A stretch of DNA of 64,000 nucleotides from Hyphomicrobiaceae bacterium. GTDB lineage: Bacteria > Pseudomonadota > Alphaproteobacteria > Rhizobiales > Hyphomicrobiaceae. Location of the stretch: the NCBI GenBank assembly GCA_020638055.1, contig JACKJH010000003.1:310001-374000 (forward strand). The letters run 5' to 3'. The position numbers were made by a program, and so were the translations under genes. Positions 25,035-34,147 of the stretch are shown here, in pieces (position 1 is the first letter of the stretch; each line of letters begins with the position of its first letter). The notes below the pieces were generated by a model, which was not told the DNA's origin, made no database searches, and saw nothing but the letters and a program-made list of their open reading frames with translations.

Positions 25035-26876
25035 GTGACAAAATCCACCGCTATGAAACGAGCTGGGACATCCAGGGTGCCGGACAAATTAATTGCCATA
25101 GGTGCCAGCCCCTCGCATGGCATGGCCCACAAACAGGTTCGCAGCCCAGCCATTGAGCAGCAGGCCGCTCAAATCGTCTGTTTGGCTGAAGCCTCACAAC
25201 AGGCCGCCTACACCTGGAACCTTGTAAGCGACACGATCGAATGGGATGCCAATGCGGCCGAGGTATTGAAGGTCGCCAACCTTGATTGCATCTCGACCGG
25301 CAGGCATTTTAGCGCGCTCATCGCATCAGAACACCTCGATAGACGGCTGGCGGCCATATCAAATCGCTTCCCTCATGCAACACGGCAAGAAGCGCCCTAC
25401 GAAATCCAATTCAGGTTTCAACCAGGTGGCAGGCGCTCCAGCACCTCGCTCTGGCTTGAGGACCTTGGTCGTATCAGCCTTGATGAAAACGGCCGGCCAC
25501 TGCATGCTCGCGGTGTGCTGCGCGTGATAGACGAAGAGTTTATCAAGCAGAAAAAGCTGCAATATCATTCCGACCATGATGAACTGACAGGCCAGTTGAA
25601 CCGCATCCGGCTGACGGACGCACTCGGCGCAGTCATATCGCGCTCCATCCATGAACGAAAACAATCAGCATTCCTGATGGTTTCGATCAGCAATTTGTCG
25701 ATGGTCAACGAAACCTTTGGGTTCGATGTCGGCGACGAAGTAATCGCGTTGGTTGGCCGGTTGATGAAGGACGCGATCAGGGCCGGCGATACGCTTGGCC
25801 GGTATTCTTCAAACAAATTCGGCATTGTTCTGGGCGATTGCGGGCCCGTTAAAATGCAAATTGCAGCAGAACGGCTCATCAAGGTTGTACGCTCTGCCTC
25901 CATCATCACAACGTCCTGCCCGCTAACGGCAACGGTTTCAATCGGCGGAGTCGTAGTTCCTGACCAGGCCACAACGCCGCAACATGCGATGGGGGCAGCG
26001 TTACAGGCACTAGAGGGCGCGCGCGCAAAACGCTTCGACAGCTTTATGCCGTATGAACCCAGCCCAACGCGGGAATCCTTGCGCCGGAAATCGAAGTCAA
26101 TTGCCGATGACGTGGTCTCTGCACTTAACCAAAATCGCATGCGTCTGGTTTTGCAGCCATTGGTCAACGCAAAAACCCAAGTGCCCGAGATTTATGAGTG
26201 CTTGCTGCGCTTGCATAAGGAAGATGGAAGCATAGTTTCAGCCGGCGATTTCATACCGACGTCAGAGCAGATCGGGCTGTCGCATCTGATTGACCAACGC
26301 ACATTGGAACTTTCCGTAGACCTCTTGCGCAGCCACCCGCATCTCAAAATCGCAATGAACGTTTCTGGTCTGACATCGGTCGACACGGAGTGGTTGCGAT
26401 CGCTCCGTGAATTGACCGACGGCCAGCGCGATATCACCCGGCGCATGATTGTAGAGATCACAGAAACAGCGGCGATCGAGGATCTTGAACACTCAGAGCA
26501 CTTTGTCGACAGCCTGAAGGATATGGGCTGCAAGGTGGCGATTGACGATTTTGGCGCTGGCTACACGTCGTTCAAGAATTTGAAGCGTCTCAACGTCGAC
26601 ATGCTCAAGATTGACGGTGCGTTTGTAAAAAACCTTTTGTTCGACGACGATGACCAGGTTTTCATCAATACGATGGTGGAAATCGCCAGAACGTTCAAAA
26701 TAAAGACCGTCGCCGAGTGGGTTGCAGATGTCGAAACCGCAAGGATACTGACGGATGCGGGAATAGATTATTTGCAGGGCTATTTTTACGGACAGCCAAT
26801 TCCCGCTGTCGACTATGTCGATGATCCCTCACCTGCGCCGATATCTTACGATGCGAGCACTAGCAAGGCTGAGTAG
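25035..26876 (+). CDS. PAS-degenerate GGDEF-EAL signalling protein
   Basis: A 613-residue soluble protein. The N-terminal 170 residues look PAS-like (AYTWNLVSDTIEWDANAAEV), then a GGDEF-fold domain (about 175-340), then an EAL domain (about 360-600). The diguanylate cyclase signature GGDEF is replaced by SSNKF in GRYSSNKFGIVLGD, so cyclase activity is unlikely. In the EAL domain the motif is ECLLR rather than EALLR, but IDDFGAGYTSF, DMLKIDGAFV and the Glu of VAEWVAD are kept, so c-di-GMP hydrolysis or binding is possible. The frame opens with GTG; the ATG at 25053 is an alternative. It stands alone, upstream of phaR. Confidence 0.92.
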   Translation: MTKSTAMKRAGTSRVPDKLIAIGASPSHGMAHKQVRSPAIEQQAAQIVCLAEASQQAAYTWNLVSDTIEWDANAAEVLKVANLDCISTGRHFSALIASEHLDRRLAAISNRFPHATRQEAPYEIQFRFQPGGRRSSTSLWLEDLGRISLDENGRPLHARGVLRVIDEEFIKQKKLQYHSDHDELTGQLNRIRLTDALGAVISRSIHERKQSAFLMVSISNLSMVNETFGFDVGDEVIALVGRLMKDAIRAGDTLGRYSSNKFGIVLGDCGPVKMQIAAERLIKVVRSASIITTSCPLTATVSIGGVVVPDQATTPQHAMGAALQALEGARAKRFDSFMPYEPSPTRESLRRKSKSIADDVVSALNQNRMRLVLQPLVNAKTQVPEIYECLLRLHKEDGSIVSAGDFIPTSEQIGLSHLIDQRTLELSVDLLRSHPHLKIAMNVSGLTSVDTEWLRSLRELTDGQRDITRRMIVEITETAAIEDLEHSEHFVDSLKDMGCKVAIDDFGAGYTSFKNLKRLNVDMLKIDGAFVKNLLFDDDDQVFINTMVEIARTFKIKTVAEWVADVETARILTDAGIDYLQGYFYGQPIPAVDYVDDPSPAPISYDASTSKAE

Positions 26877-26943
26877 CGCGTAAGCGCACGGATTGCCTGC
26901 GTTCAAACGCATGGGAATGAATGGCGCTCCAGCTTGCTGTTTG

Positions 26944-26989
26944 GCATTTTCTTCGACGAACCGGTGTCCACTTCGTCGGAAAATGCTCT
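26944..26989 (-). repeat. Partial family 1 palindrome, reverse orientation
   Basis: Only the first hairpin of family 1 is present here, running as GCATTTTCTTCGACGAA ... TTCGTCGGAAAATGC. It ends 4 bp before the phaR stop, so it may act as the terminator stem for phaR or the preceding gene. Confidence 0.85.
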
Positions 26990-26993
26990 AGCG

Positions 26994-27656
26994 TCAATCC
27001 CGCCCATCGGTCAGCTTTTCAATCTTTTGCTGCATGGCGGCGAGCTGCGCCTTCAATTCCGCCAGTTCGTCAGCGCCTCCGCTTGTGCTGGCGGCAGCCG
27101 GTTTTGCCCCTGCGCTGTGACTGATCTCCGCGCCCGTGCCTGGCGCATCTGGCTTTTTGAGCCCTGTTGGATTGGGCCCGAACGGCGACCACATGGAAAG
27201 CGCTTGCTCAAACATCTGCATGTTCTTGCGCGCCTGCTCCTGATAGGCCTCGAAAGCCGCTGCGGGATTGCCAAAAGCATTGGCAAACTGGTGGCGGAAC
27301 TTTTCTTGCTCCTTTGCCAAGGTTTCCAGCGAAAACTGGAGATAGCTAGGAACCATTTTACCGATTGAATCGTCGTAAAAACGGATCAACTGGCGCAAGA
27401 ACGGGATAGGCAGGAGCGTTTGACCGCCTTCGCGGCCTTCCTGGTCCACGATAATCTGTGTCAGAACCGAATGCGTGAGGTCGTCGCCCGATTTGGCATC
27501 GTAAACGACAAAGTCACGGTCTGAACGCACCATTTGCGCCAGATCTTCCAGGGTCACATAGGTACTTGTTTCTGTATTATAAAGCCGGCGGTTCGCATAT
27601 TTCTTGATGACGACGGCCTCGCGTTTTTCGGCCTGATTTTCGGTTTTGTTCAACAT
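26994..27656 (-). CDS. phaR: Polyhydroxyalkanoate synthesis repressor
   Basis: A 220-residue PhaR. The N-terminal PHB/PHA accumulation regulator DNA-binding domain is distinctive (VIKKYANRRLYNTETSTYVT, then LEDLAQMVRSDRDFVVYDAK). The following region (IPFLRQLIRFYDDSIGKMVP) binds the polymer in this family, and a C-terminal coiled coil (about 195-220) ends the protein. PhaR represses phasin and its own gene until PHA granules titrate it away. I use the ATG at 27656 rather than an in-frame GTG at 27683. It is divergent from phaA-phaB across a 266-bp region, which supports the assignment. Confidence 0.95.
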   Translation of the reverse strand: MLNKTENQAEKREAVVIKKYANRRLYNTETSTYVTLEDLAQMVRSDRDFVVYDAKSGDDLTHSVLTQIIVDQEGREGGQTLLPIPFLRQLIRFYDDSIGKMVPSYLQFSLETLAKEQEKFRHQFANAFGNPAAAFEAYQEQARKNMQMFEQALSMWSPFGPNPTGLKKPDAPGTGAEISHSAGAKPAAASTSGGADELAELKAQLAAMQQKIEKLTDGRD

Positions 27657-27922
27657 TGCAAACCCGTGATTTGTCCTGAGCACTCGATCCGGCGACGACA
27701 GACGCCTATTGCACCGCGGAATCGTACCACGCAGTCCCGGGCCGTCAAAGCCGTTTTGACCTTATTTAGGGCAAGACTCTCCCCCTCATGTCTGAATTGC
27801 AGTCAGCCGGATGCTGCTGCTATCTTGCGCCCACCTGCCAATTGACAAGAAAACACGCCGCCATAGAGGCCTCGGCGGCGCACCTCTATCCATAATACAA
27901 CCCCCCAAGGAGAGCATTCACC

Positions 27923-29113
27923 ATGAGCAGTGAAAAGCAGACGATCGTGATTGCCAGCGCGGCAAGAACCCCAGTTGGTTCGTTCAATGGAGCGCTGTCC
28001 AGCGTCCCCGCACACGAGCTGGGCAAAACCGCGATCCTGGCTGCACTTGACCGGGCTGGCCTCACGCCGGCCGACGTTGACGAAGTTATCATGGGGCAGA
28101 TCCTGACGGCCAACACCGGGCAGAACCCGGCCCGCCAGGCTTCCGTGGCCGCTGGCATCCCCGTTGAGAGCCCTGCCTGGGGCATAAACCAGCTTTGCGG
28201 TTCCGGACTTCGTGCCGTTGCCCTCGGCATGCAGCAGATCCTGGATGGTTCTTCCAGCGTCGTCGTAGCCGGCGGCCAGGAAAGCATGAGCCAGTCGCCG
28301 CACGTCGCCTACCTGCGTAGCGGTACCAAGATGGGCGACATGAAGATGCTCGATACGATGCTGCGTGACGGGCTCATGGATGCGTTCAACAACTACCACA
28401 TGGGCGTCACGGCTGAGAACGTTGCCCGTCAATACCAGATCACCCGCGATGAGCAGGACAAGTTTGCAACCGCATCCCAGAACAAGGCAGAGGCCGCCCG
28501 CAAGGCTGGCAAATTCAAAGATGAAATCACACCTGTCACCATCAAGGGCAGGAAGGGCGATGTCGTCGTCGATGAGGACGAATACATCAAGGAAGGCGTG
28601 ACAGTCGAAAGCCTGGGCAAGCTTCGCGCAGCCTTCGACCCCAAGGAAGGTACCGTCACGGCAGGCAACGCATCGGGCATCAATGACGGGGCCGCCGTTG
28701 TCGTGCTGATGTCCGCGGAGGAAGCCAAGAAACGCGGTATTGAGCCGTTGGCGCGTATCGTGTCTTGGGCCCACGCCGGCGTCGAACCCTCCGTAATGGG
28801 TACCGGTCCGATCCCGGCGTCCAAGAAGGCTCTTGAGCGGGCCGGATGGAAGCATGAGGATCTTGATCTCGTCGAGGCCAACGAAGCGTTCGCCGCCCAG
28901 GCCTGTGCCGTAAACAAGGGTGTGGGTTGGGATACCGACAAGGTCAACGTCAACGGCGGTGCCATCGCCATCGGTCACCCCATTGGGGCCTCCGGTGCGC
29001 GCGTCCTTAATACATTGCTCTATGAAATGAAGCGCCGCGATGCCAAGAAGGGCCTCGCCACGCTTTGCATCGGTGGTGGAATGGGCATCGCGCTCTGCGT
29101 CGAGCGCGATTGA
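27923..29113 (+). CDS. phaA: Acetyl-CoA C-acetyltransferase (beta-ketothiolase)
   Basis: A 396-residue biosynthetic thiolase that condenses two acetyl-CoA to acetoacetyl-CoA, the first step of polyhydroxybutyrate synthesis. The nucleophile is in NQLCGSGLRAVALG (near residue 90), the His motif is GGAIAIGHPIGASGARVL, and the second Cys is in LCIGGGMGIALCVER at the C-terminus. AAGGAGAG precedes the ATG. phaB follows after 150 bp. A 391-codon antisense frame is a codon-bias shadow. Confidence 0.97.
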   Translation: MSSEKQTIVIASAARTPVGSFNGALSSVPAHELGKTAILAALDRAGLTPADVDEVIMGQILTANTGQNPARQASVAAGIPVESPAWGINQLCGSGLRAVALGMQQILDGSSSVVVAGGQESMSQSPHVAYLRSGTKMGDMKMLDTMLRDGLMDAFNNYHMGVTAENVARQYQITRDEQDKFATASQNKAEAARKAGKFKDEITPVTIKGRKGDVVVDEDEYIKEGVTVESLGKLRAAFDPKEGTVTAGNASGINDGAAVVVLMSAEEAKKRGIEPLARIVSWAHAGVEPSVMGTGPIPASKKALERAGWKHEDLDLVEANEAFAAQACAVNKGVGWDTDKVNVNGGAIAIGHPIGASGARVLNTLLYEMKRRDAKKGLATLCIGGGMGIALCVERD

Positions 29114-29263
29114 TAGTGTTGCTTGTGCGGCCAGCCAGAAGCCAAGAGGTTTCAGGTTGGCCGCGCAAACACTATTTGCTTTGGGCGAACGCTCATCGCA
29201 GTCGTTCGCACGTCACGTCACATTCAATGAAACAACGAAATAAAACATCAAGGGAGGTTTCTC

Positions 29264-29989
29264 ATGGCACGAGTTGCCATCGTCACGGGTGGAACACGCG
29301 GCATTGGACACGCCATTTCCGTCGCCCTTAAGGAAAAAGGCTACAACGTTGCTGCCAACTATGCAGGCAATGATGACGCGGCCCAGAAATTCAAGGCTGA
29401 AACCGGCATCCCGGTCTTCAAATGGTCGGTTGCCGACTTCGACGCCTGCGCCGAAGGTGTCGCCCAGGTCGAAAAGGAATTGGGCCCCGTAGACGTGCTT
29501 GTCAACAATGCCGGCATCACGCGCGACGGCATGTTCCACAAGATGACCAAACAGCAGTGGGACGAAGTGATCGGCACCAATCTCAACGGTCTGTTCAACA
29601 TGACACGGCCCGTATGGGAAGGCATGCGTGCGCGCAAGTTCGGCCGCGTGATCAACATCTCGTCGGTCAATGGGCAGAAGGGCCAGATGGGGCAGGTCAA
29701 CTACTCTTCCGCCAAATCCGGCGACATCGGCTTTACCCGTGCGCTGGCACAGGAAGGAGCCAGGGCCGGTATTACCGTCAATGCGATTTGCCCCGGCTAC
29801 ATCGCCACCGAGATGGTGAAAGCGATCGACCCTGGTGTTCTGGAAAAGAACATCCTCCCCCAGATCCCCGTTGGTCGCCTGGGTGAGCCCGAGGAGATCG
29901 CGCGCTGTGTGGCGTTCCTGGCGTCCGACGATGCCGGCTTCATCACCGGTTCGACGATTTCCGCAAACGGCGGCCAGTTTTTCTCGTGA
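29264..29989 (+). CDS. phaB: Acetoacetyl-CoA reductase
   Basis: A 241-residue short-chain dehydrogenase that reduces acetoacetyl-CoA to (R)-3-hydroxybutyryl-CoA with NADPH. The Rossmann glycine motif is VTGGTRGIGHAIS (residues 6-18), NNAGI follows, and the catalytic Ser-Tyr-Lys are in INISSVNGQKGQMGQVNYSS AK (Tyr near 150, Lys near 154). AAGGGAGG precedes the ATG. The assignment to PhaB rather than FabG rests on adjacency to phaA. No PHA synthase gene is in the window. Confidence 0.95.
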   Translation: MARVAIVTGGTRGIGHAISVALKEKGYNVAANYAGNDDAAQKFKAETGIPVFKWSVADFDACAEGVAQVEKELGPVDVLVNNAGITRDGMFHKMTKQQWDEVIGTNLNGLFNMTRPVWEGMRARKFGRVINISSVNGQKGQMGQVNYSSAKSGDIGFTRALAQEGARAGITVNAICPGYIATEMVKAIDPGVLEKNILPQIPVGRLGEPEEIARCVAFLASDDAGFITGSTISANGGQFFS

Positions 29990-30037
29990 CGCGAATTCCC
30001 GTCCGTGGTGTCGGGCACAGCTCCGGCAGAGCGAGCT

Positions 30038-30200
30038 AGAGCATTTTCCGACGAAGTGGACACCGGTTTGTCGCAGAAAATGCGACCAAACAAGAAACTA
30101 GAGCATTTTCCGACGAAGTGGACACCGGTTCGTCGCAGAAAATGCGTCCAAACAAGAAACTAGAGCGCATTCCGATCCGATGGAACCGGATCGGCGCTCT
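30038..30200. repeat. Two family 1 palindrome units
   Basis: Two tandem first hairpins (GCATTTTCCGACGAA ... TTTGTCGCAGAAAATGC, and the same with TTCGTCG) are followed by a single second hairpin, AGAGCGCATTCCGATCCGAT ... ATCGGCGCTCT, here in the inverse orientation relative to other copies. Confidence 0.92.
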
Positions 30201-30213
30201 AGCCACAAATAAA

Positions 30214-30245
30214 AAACGCCCCGGATTTTTGGGTCCGGGGCGTTT
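30214..30245. terminator. Bidirectional intrinsic terminator between phaB and the NYN gene
   Basis: Perfect 12-bp stem AAACGCCCCGGA / TCCGGGGCGTTT with a short loop. A-runs precede it and T-runs follow it, so it can serve both the convergent plus-strand phaB and the minus-strand NYN-domain gene. Confidence 0.9.
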
Positions 30246-30270
30246 GCTTTTTCTGTTTGCCTTGATGCGA

Positions 30271-32388
30271 TCAGCGCAGGCCGCGGCGAACGATCCGCGG
30301 GAACTCATCGCCCCCCATGTCGTCGCTCTGACCGAAGCGTTCTTGCGCTTGCGGTATGGCCCCGGCCGGTTGCTGCAACGGAGCCGCTGGCTGAGACCCA
30401 TACCAGCGGTTCCCTCCAGATGCTGGCATGGCATCGTCAGTGCCTGATGGCTGGCCTTGCTGATAGGACGATTGCGATTGCTGGGTGCGGGCAGTGCGCT
30501 GCTGCGGAGCCGCTGGGCCTGCAAACCACGCATCGATAAGGTCCAGTTCGTCTGCCGAAAGATTTAGCCCCTGGCTGCGGCAACGAGCGACCACGAAGTT
30601 GCGGAACCGACCGGCAAATAGTTTTGCCGAGGCACCCTGGTCAAACCACGGGTCGGTTTCGGATATGACGTCAAGAACGAAACGGATGTCGTCGCGACGC
30701 GTATCTACCCCGTGCTCTTCCGCCAACTGGGCGATGTTGGTCAACGTCTGGTGTCCATTGAGCCCGTTCTGGTTGATCTCCTGCGCCATGACGTCGAACA
30801 GCATGCGATATTCCGGCGGCGACAAAGGCGGTGCCTGGCAAGCCTCATGGATGCGCGCGATGGAACGCTGAATGGCTGTCGCACCGTTGTCCTGCGCGCG
30901 TGCTGGCGCGGCCGTGGAAGCCTGGGGCTGGGCCTGCATCGACGATTGCAGTTTTTGTGATGCAGACGCCGATGGCGGCGCAGCCGCTGCCGCCTGTGGT
31001 GGAGCCGCGGTCCGTTGTTGCGGGTTGGTCGGTGCGCTTCGGCTACCGAACTGCTGGTGCGGCTCGCCTTGTGCAGGCTCAGGTGCGCGCTGCATCTGCG
31101 GTCGAGCCTGCGGCACGTCGGCCTTCATCTGTGGCATGTCGATGTAGGTTGCCGCATGCGTGTGCCGTTCAGGCAGGCCCGCAGGTATTGGTTGCGTTGG
31201 CTTGGCGTAGGACTGTTGCGCGTCGTTCGGCGCCCTGAAGGCTGGCTCATGGCGCACGTCATGCTGCTGCATTGAAGGCGCCGTGGCAGACTGGGCGTGC
31301 AGTCGCTGCGGCTCAGCTTCCGGCTGTCGGCCAGACATGTCCAGACGCGGTTCGGCACGCGCCTCTTGCGGCGAAAGCGAATTTGCAAACGATTGAGCGG
31401 CCATGTGGGAAGGCAGCTTCGCATGCGTCGGTTGAGTGCGCGCATGTTCTGACGCCGACTCGATCTCCGGTTCGGGATGATGTGCGATCTGTCGGCTTGC
31501 ATCGTAAACAAAGTACGGTGGCTGCTCGTTCAGTCGGATCTCCTCTGGCAGGCCCTTGAGCAACAGGTCGCGGAAGCTCCCTGCGCCGCCCCATGCTGTG
31601 CCAACGGTGCGGTCGTGGCCGATATTGCGTACGGCACGATCTGCAAGTGCTTCCAGCGGCACCGGTTGGCCCGCCGAGCGCACCGCACTTACCACCTCCT
31701 TGATAATATCACGGCGCGTCCCCTCAAGGTCGGCCGTCGCCGGAAGGGCCTGCTGTGTGGTTAGCGAAGCGGTCTCGTCGGCTGAAAATGCGGCGCGACC
31801 CTCCATCAGCAGGTTGATCAGATCTGCTTCCCGCACCTCACCATCGCTGATCGCGGTGTAAGGGGCGGCGGTGTGATCGTTGGCAAAAATCACAGTGCGG
31901 CGGGCATGTGCACGCAACCGATGCAGCAACGGCGTGAAGTCCGCATCACCGGACAAAATAATGAATTCCTCAAAGTAGGTGTCATGGGTGAGATAATCCC
32001 GCACGTCCATGACCATCCGGATATCGGAGGAGTTCTTGAGCTGCGCTGTCAGCGGCGGGCAATCCACTACCTCAAACCCTGCGCGCAGGAAATGATGCCG
32101 CACGAACGGGAACGAGTTCATGTCGGTGGAATTGTCATTCGAATTGCGCCGCGGGACGGGATTTCCGTAGCACCGGTTCATGACAATTCGACGTTTGATT
32201 TCGCTTGCCGGAGAGTTGGTCGGCGTAATCAGTCGGCCACTCACCAGTCCCTCCACCCAAAGCGGAGCATCTTTCGCAAAGCGCTTGGCTGCTTCCTCAT
32301 TCTTGCGTTTGAGCGACAAATAGATGTTGTCGTAGTCGACAAACACCGTGCTCAAAATCGCGCCCGGCTGCTCACGCTTCATGCTCAA
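30271..32388 (-). CDS. NYN-domain (PIN-like) protein with OST-HTH/LOTUS domain
   Basis: A 705-residue protein. The N-terminal NYN nuclease-like domain (about residues 10-195) keeps the acidic residues in TVFVDYDNIY, SSDIRMVMDVRDYL and ILSGDADFTPLL, as in LabA/MARF1-type proteins. An OST-HTH (LOTUS) RNA-binding module follows at about 225-310 (TRRDIIKEVVSAVRSAGQPV). A long Gln/Pro/Ala-rich disordered stretch (320-530) leads to a conserved-looking helical domain (about 540-650) and the C-terminal tail GGDEFPRIVRRGLR. NYN plus LOTUS suggests an RNA-targeting nuclease, by family knowledge only. The EFPRIVR tail is shared with the unrecognised membrane protein ending at 8538. Confidence 0.88.
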   Translation of the reverse strand: MSMKREQPGAILSTVFVDYDNIYLSLKRKNEEAAKRFAKDAPLWVEGLVSGRLITPTNSPASEIKRRIVMNRCYGNPVPRRNSNDNSTDMNSFPFVRHHFLRAGFEVVDCPPLTAQLKNSSDIRMVMDVRDYLTHDTYFEEFIILSGDADFTPLLHRLRAHARRTVIFANDHTAAPYTAISDGEVREADLINLLMEGRAAFSADETASLTTQQALPATADLEGTRRDIIKEVVSAVRSAGQPVPLEALADRAVRNIGHDRTVGTAWGGAGSFRDLLLKGLPEEIRLNEQPPYFVYDASRQIAHHPEPEIESASEHARTQPTHAKLPSHMAAQSFANSLSPQEARAEPRLDMSGRQPEAEPQRLHAQSATAPSMQQHDVRHEPAFRAPNDAQQSYAKPTQPIPAGLPERHTHAATYIDMPQMKADVPQARPQMQRAPEPAQGEPHQQFGSRSAPTNPQQRTAAPPQAAAAAPPSASASQKLQSSMQAQPQASTAAPARAQDNGATAIQRSIARIHEACQAPPLSPPEYRMLFDVMAQEINQNGLNGHQTLTNIAQLAEEHGVDTRRDDIRFVLDVISETDPWFDQGASAKLFAGRFRNFVVARCRSQGLNLSADELDLIDAWFAGPAAPQQRTARTQQSQSSYQQGQPSGTDDAMPASGGNRWYGSQPAAPLQQPAGAIPQAQERFGQSDDMGGDEFPRIVRRGLR

Positions 32389-32662
32389 AGGCCCCCCGAA
32401 TTCGCCTTGTTAGAAAATAGCGACCTTGAGTTTTCAGTGAGTCGCGTTGGTGCGGCAAGCGTGAGCGGGGCACAACCAGGGAGGATCGGTGGTTTTTGCG
32501 TGTTTTCAACAGATTGATGGCAAAGGCAGCATGCAAAACGGCGTGGAAAACCAGCGTAGAACAGATTATATGTGTCGCATCTGCATCAATCGCCCCAACA
32601 GGGCGGGTCACACACGATCCGTCGAGGTCGAATGCTGTCCAGCCGGGAATCGTTGCTTGCCT

Positions 32663-33127
32663 TCAAGGCGACCATCCCGGTTGGGCCATTGAAAAGCCGG
32701 AAAACTCAAAACCCGGCGCAACGGTGCAGCCAACCAACGTCCAGTTTCCGCGGCTTTCAGCCTGTTGCCAGTGGTTGGCTGGAACGATCGCCTGGGGTCG
32801 TTCGCCAATCTCAACATCCGGCCCCAGAAAATGCCGTTCGACGCGGCCGCCAGCCGGTGGCGCAATGGATAGTTCGAGTGTGGCGCCCGTGTACCAGTGC
32901 CAGGTCTCTACGGCATTCACCTTGTGCCAACGCGAAATCACGCCGGCTGGGAGCAAAAAATAGATGGCGGTGGAGAATGCTCTCGACGTTCCTGGAAGGC
33001 AGGCACTGTCGCGAAACGTTTCGCGGTAAAAGCCGCCTTCGGGGTGTGGCGCAAGGTCAAGCAAGCGCACAATCTCGTCACAGGTCATGCTGCCGTGCAT
33101 CGGCGCCTCTGTCGAACCATCAATCAA
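32663..33127 (-). CDS. Cupin protein of the DUF985 (Cupin_5) type
   Basis: A 154-residue cupin. The family hallmarks are LDLAPHPEGGFYRETF at the start, SRWHKVNAVETWHWYTG in the middle, and LVGCTVAPGFEFSGF near the end. Members of this family bind a metal through His/Glu; enzymatic roles in the family are mostly unproven. It lies 17 bp downstream of gloB... on the same strand order, gloB being transcribed from further upstream. The start used is the first ATG of the frame; the ATG before TCDEIVRLL (about residue 14) is also plausible. Confidence 0.85.
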   Translation of the reverse strand: MIDGSTEAPMHGSMTCDEIVRLLDLAPHPEGGFYRETFRDSACLPGTSRAFSTAIYFLLPAGVISRWHKVNAVETWHWYTGATLELSIAPPAGGRVERHFLGPDVEIGERPQAIVPANHWQQAESRGNWTLVGCTVAPGFEFSGFSMAQPGWSP

Positions 33128-33144
33128 CTGCGCTCAGTTTGGCC

Positions 33145-33915
33145 TCAGCCCCGATTTTTGCGCTCACGGATTTCAGCGAAAACCTGCCAGTCCGGTGCGC
33201 CTTTCATGGAAAGTCGTTGCTGGATGGCGGGGATGTGCGCGCGCAAAAATGGATTGGTCGCCAGTTCAGCACCAATCGTCGTCGGGACGGTAGGCTTGCC
33301 GGACGCGCGAAGCCTCTCAATCACCTTCATGCGTGCCTGCAGCTCTTCGTTTTCAGGCTCGATCGTCAGCGCAAACTTGGCGTTGGCGGCAGTATATTCG
33401 TGTCCGCAATAAACCGTCGTAGCACCGGGCAAAGCCGCCAGCTTTTGCAGTGAGGCATGCATCATTTCAGGCGTCCCCTCAAACACACGTCCGCAACCCA
33501 GTGCAAACAGCGTGTCGCCGGCAAAAGCTACGTTTTCAGAGGGAATATAATAGGTTATGTGTCCAAGCGTGTGGCCGGGGGTTTCCAGAACTTGCACCTC
33601 CCTGCCGCCGAATTGGAATGTGTCGCCCTCGCCAACCGCCTTGTCCAAGCCTGGAATTTTGGCGGCTTCTCCTTTCGGACCAATGATCGTAGAGGCCGTT
33701 TCAGCCTTCAGTTCGGCGTTGCCGCCTGTGTGGTCGTGGTGATGGTGCGTGGTCAGAATATGTGTGAGTTTCCACCCCTTTTCCGCGAGCGCCTCACGCA
33801 CATCGTCGGCGTCTGGTGCGTCGATTGATGCTGTCATGCCCGTTTCGGCGTCATGGACCAGCACGCCGTAGTTGTCATCCAGGCAAGGGAACAAGTGTAT
33901 TTCGAGTTTTGCCAT
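33145..33915 (-). CDS. gloB: Hydroxyacylglutathione hydrolase (glyoxalase II)
   Basis: A 256-residue metallo-beta-lactamase-fold hydrolase that splits S-lactoylglutathione in methylglyoxal detoxification. The dinuclear metal site is LTTHHHHDHTGGN (THxHxDH), with TPGHTLGH, FAGDTLFALGCGR and VYCGHEYT completing the ligands and glutathione site. The C-terminal substrate domain ends NPFLRAHIP. I place the start at the ATG at 33915, preceded by GAAAGG; a longer frame to 34149 would overlap the divergent methyltransferase gene. Divergence from that gene is common in this order. Confidence 0.96.
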   Translation of the reverse strand: MAKLEIHLFPCLDDNYGVLVHDAETGMTASIDAPDADDVREALAEKGWKLTHILTTHHHHDHTGGNAELKAETASTIIGPKGEAAKIPGLDKAVGEGDTFQFGGREVQVLETPGHTLGHITYYIPSENVAFAGDTLFALGCGRVFEGTPEMMHASLQKLAALPGATTVYCGHEYTAANAKFALTIEPENEELQARMKVIERLRASGKPTVPTTIGAELATNPFLRAHIPAIQQRLSMKGAPDWQVFAEIRERKNRG

Positions 33916-34147
33916 TTTTTGCCTTTCAATGCCGGTGACCGCGTCAGCGATAACGACAACCGTAATCGTTGTTTCACATGCCGAACCGGCGGTATTATGC
34001 GCAAGCTGATGCGCTTCAGCCCGCTTTCTCGGCCATTTCATCCCGTCTGTCGAGGGGATCAGGCGCACGCGGCCACACGGATTGCCTCGTCGGCATTGAT
34101 TGCTGGCAGGCTTGCGTGCGGGCGAGAAATTCCCTTGAGTGTAAGAC

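Noticed and set aside
27803..28978. 391-codon minus-strand frame opposite phaA
   Set aside because: It is antisense to a well-supported thiolase with all catalytic motifs; high GC third positions produce long mirror frames.
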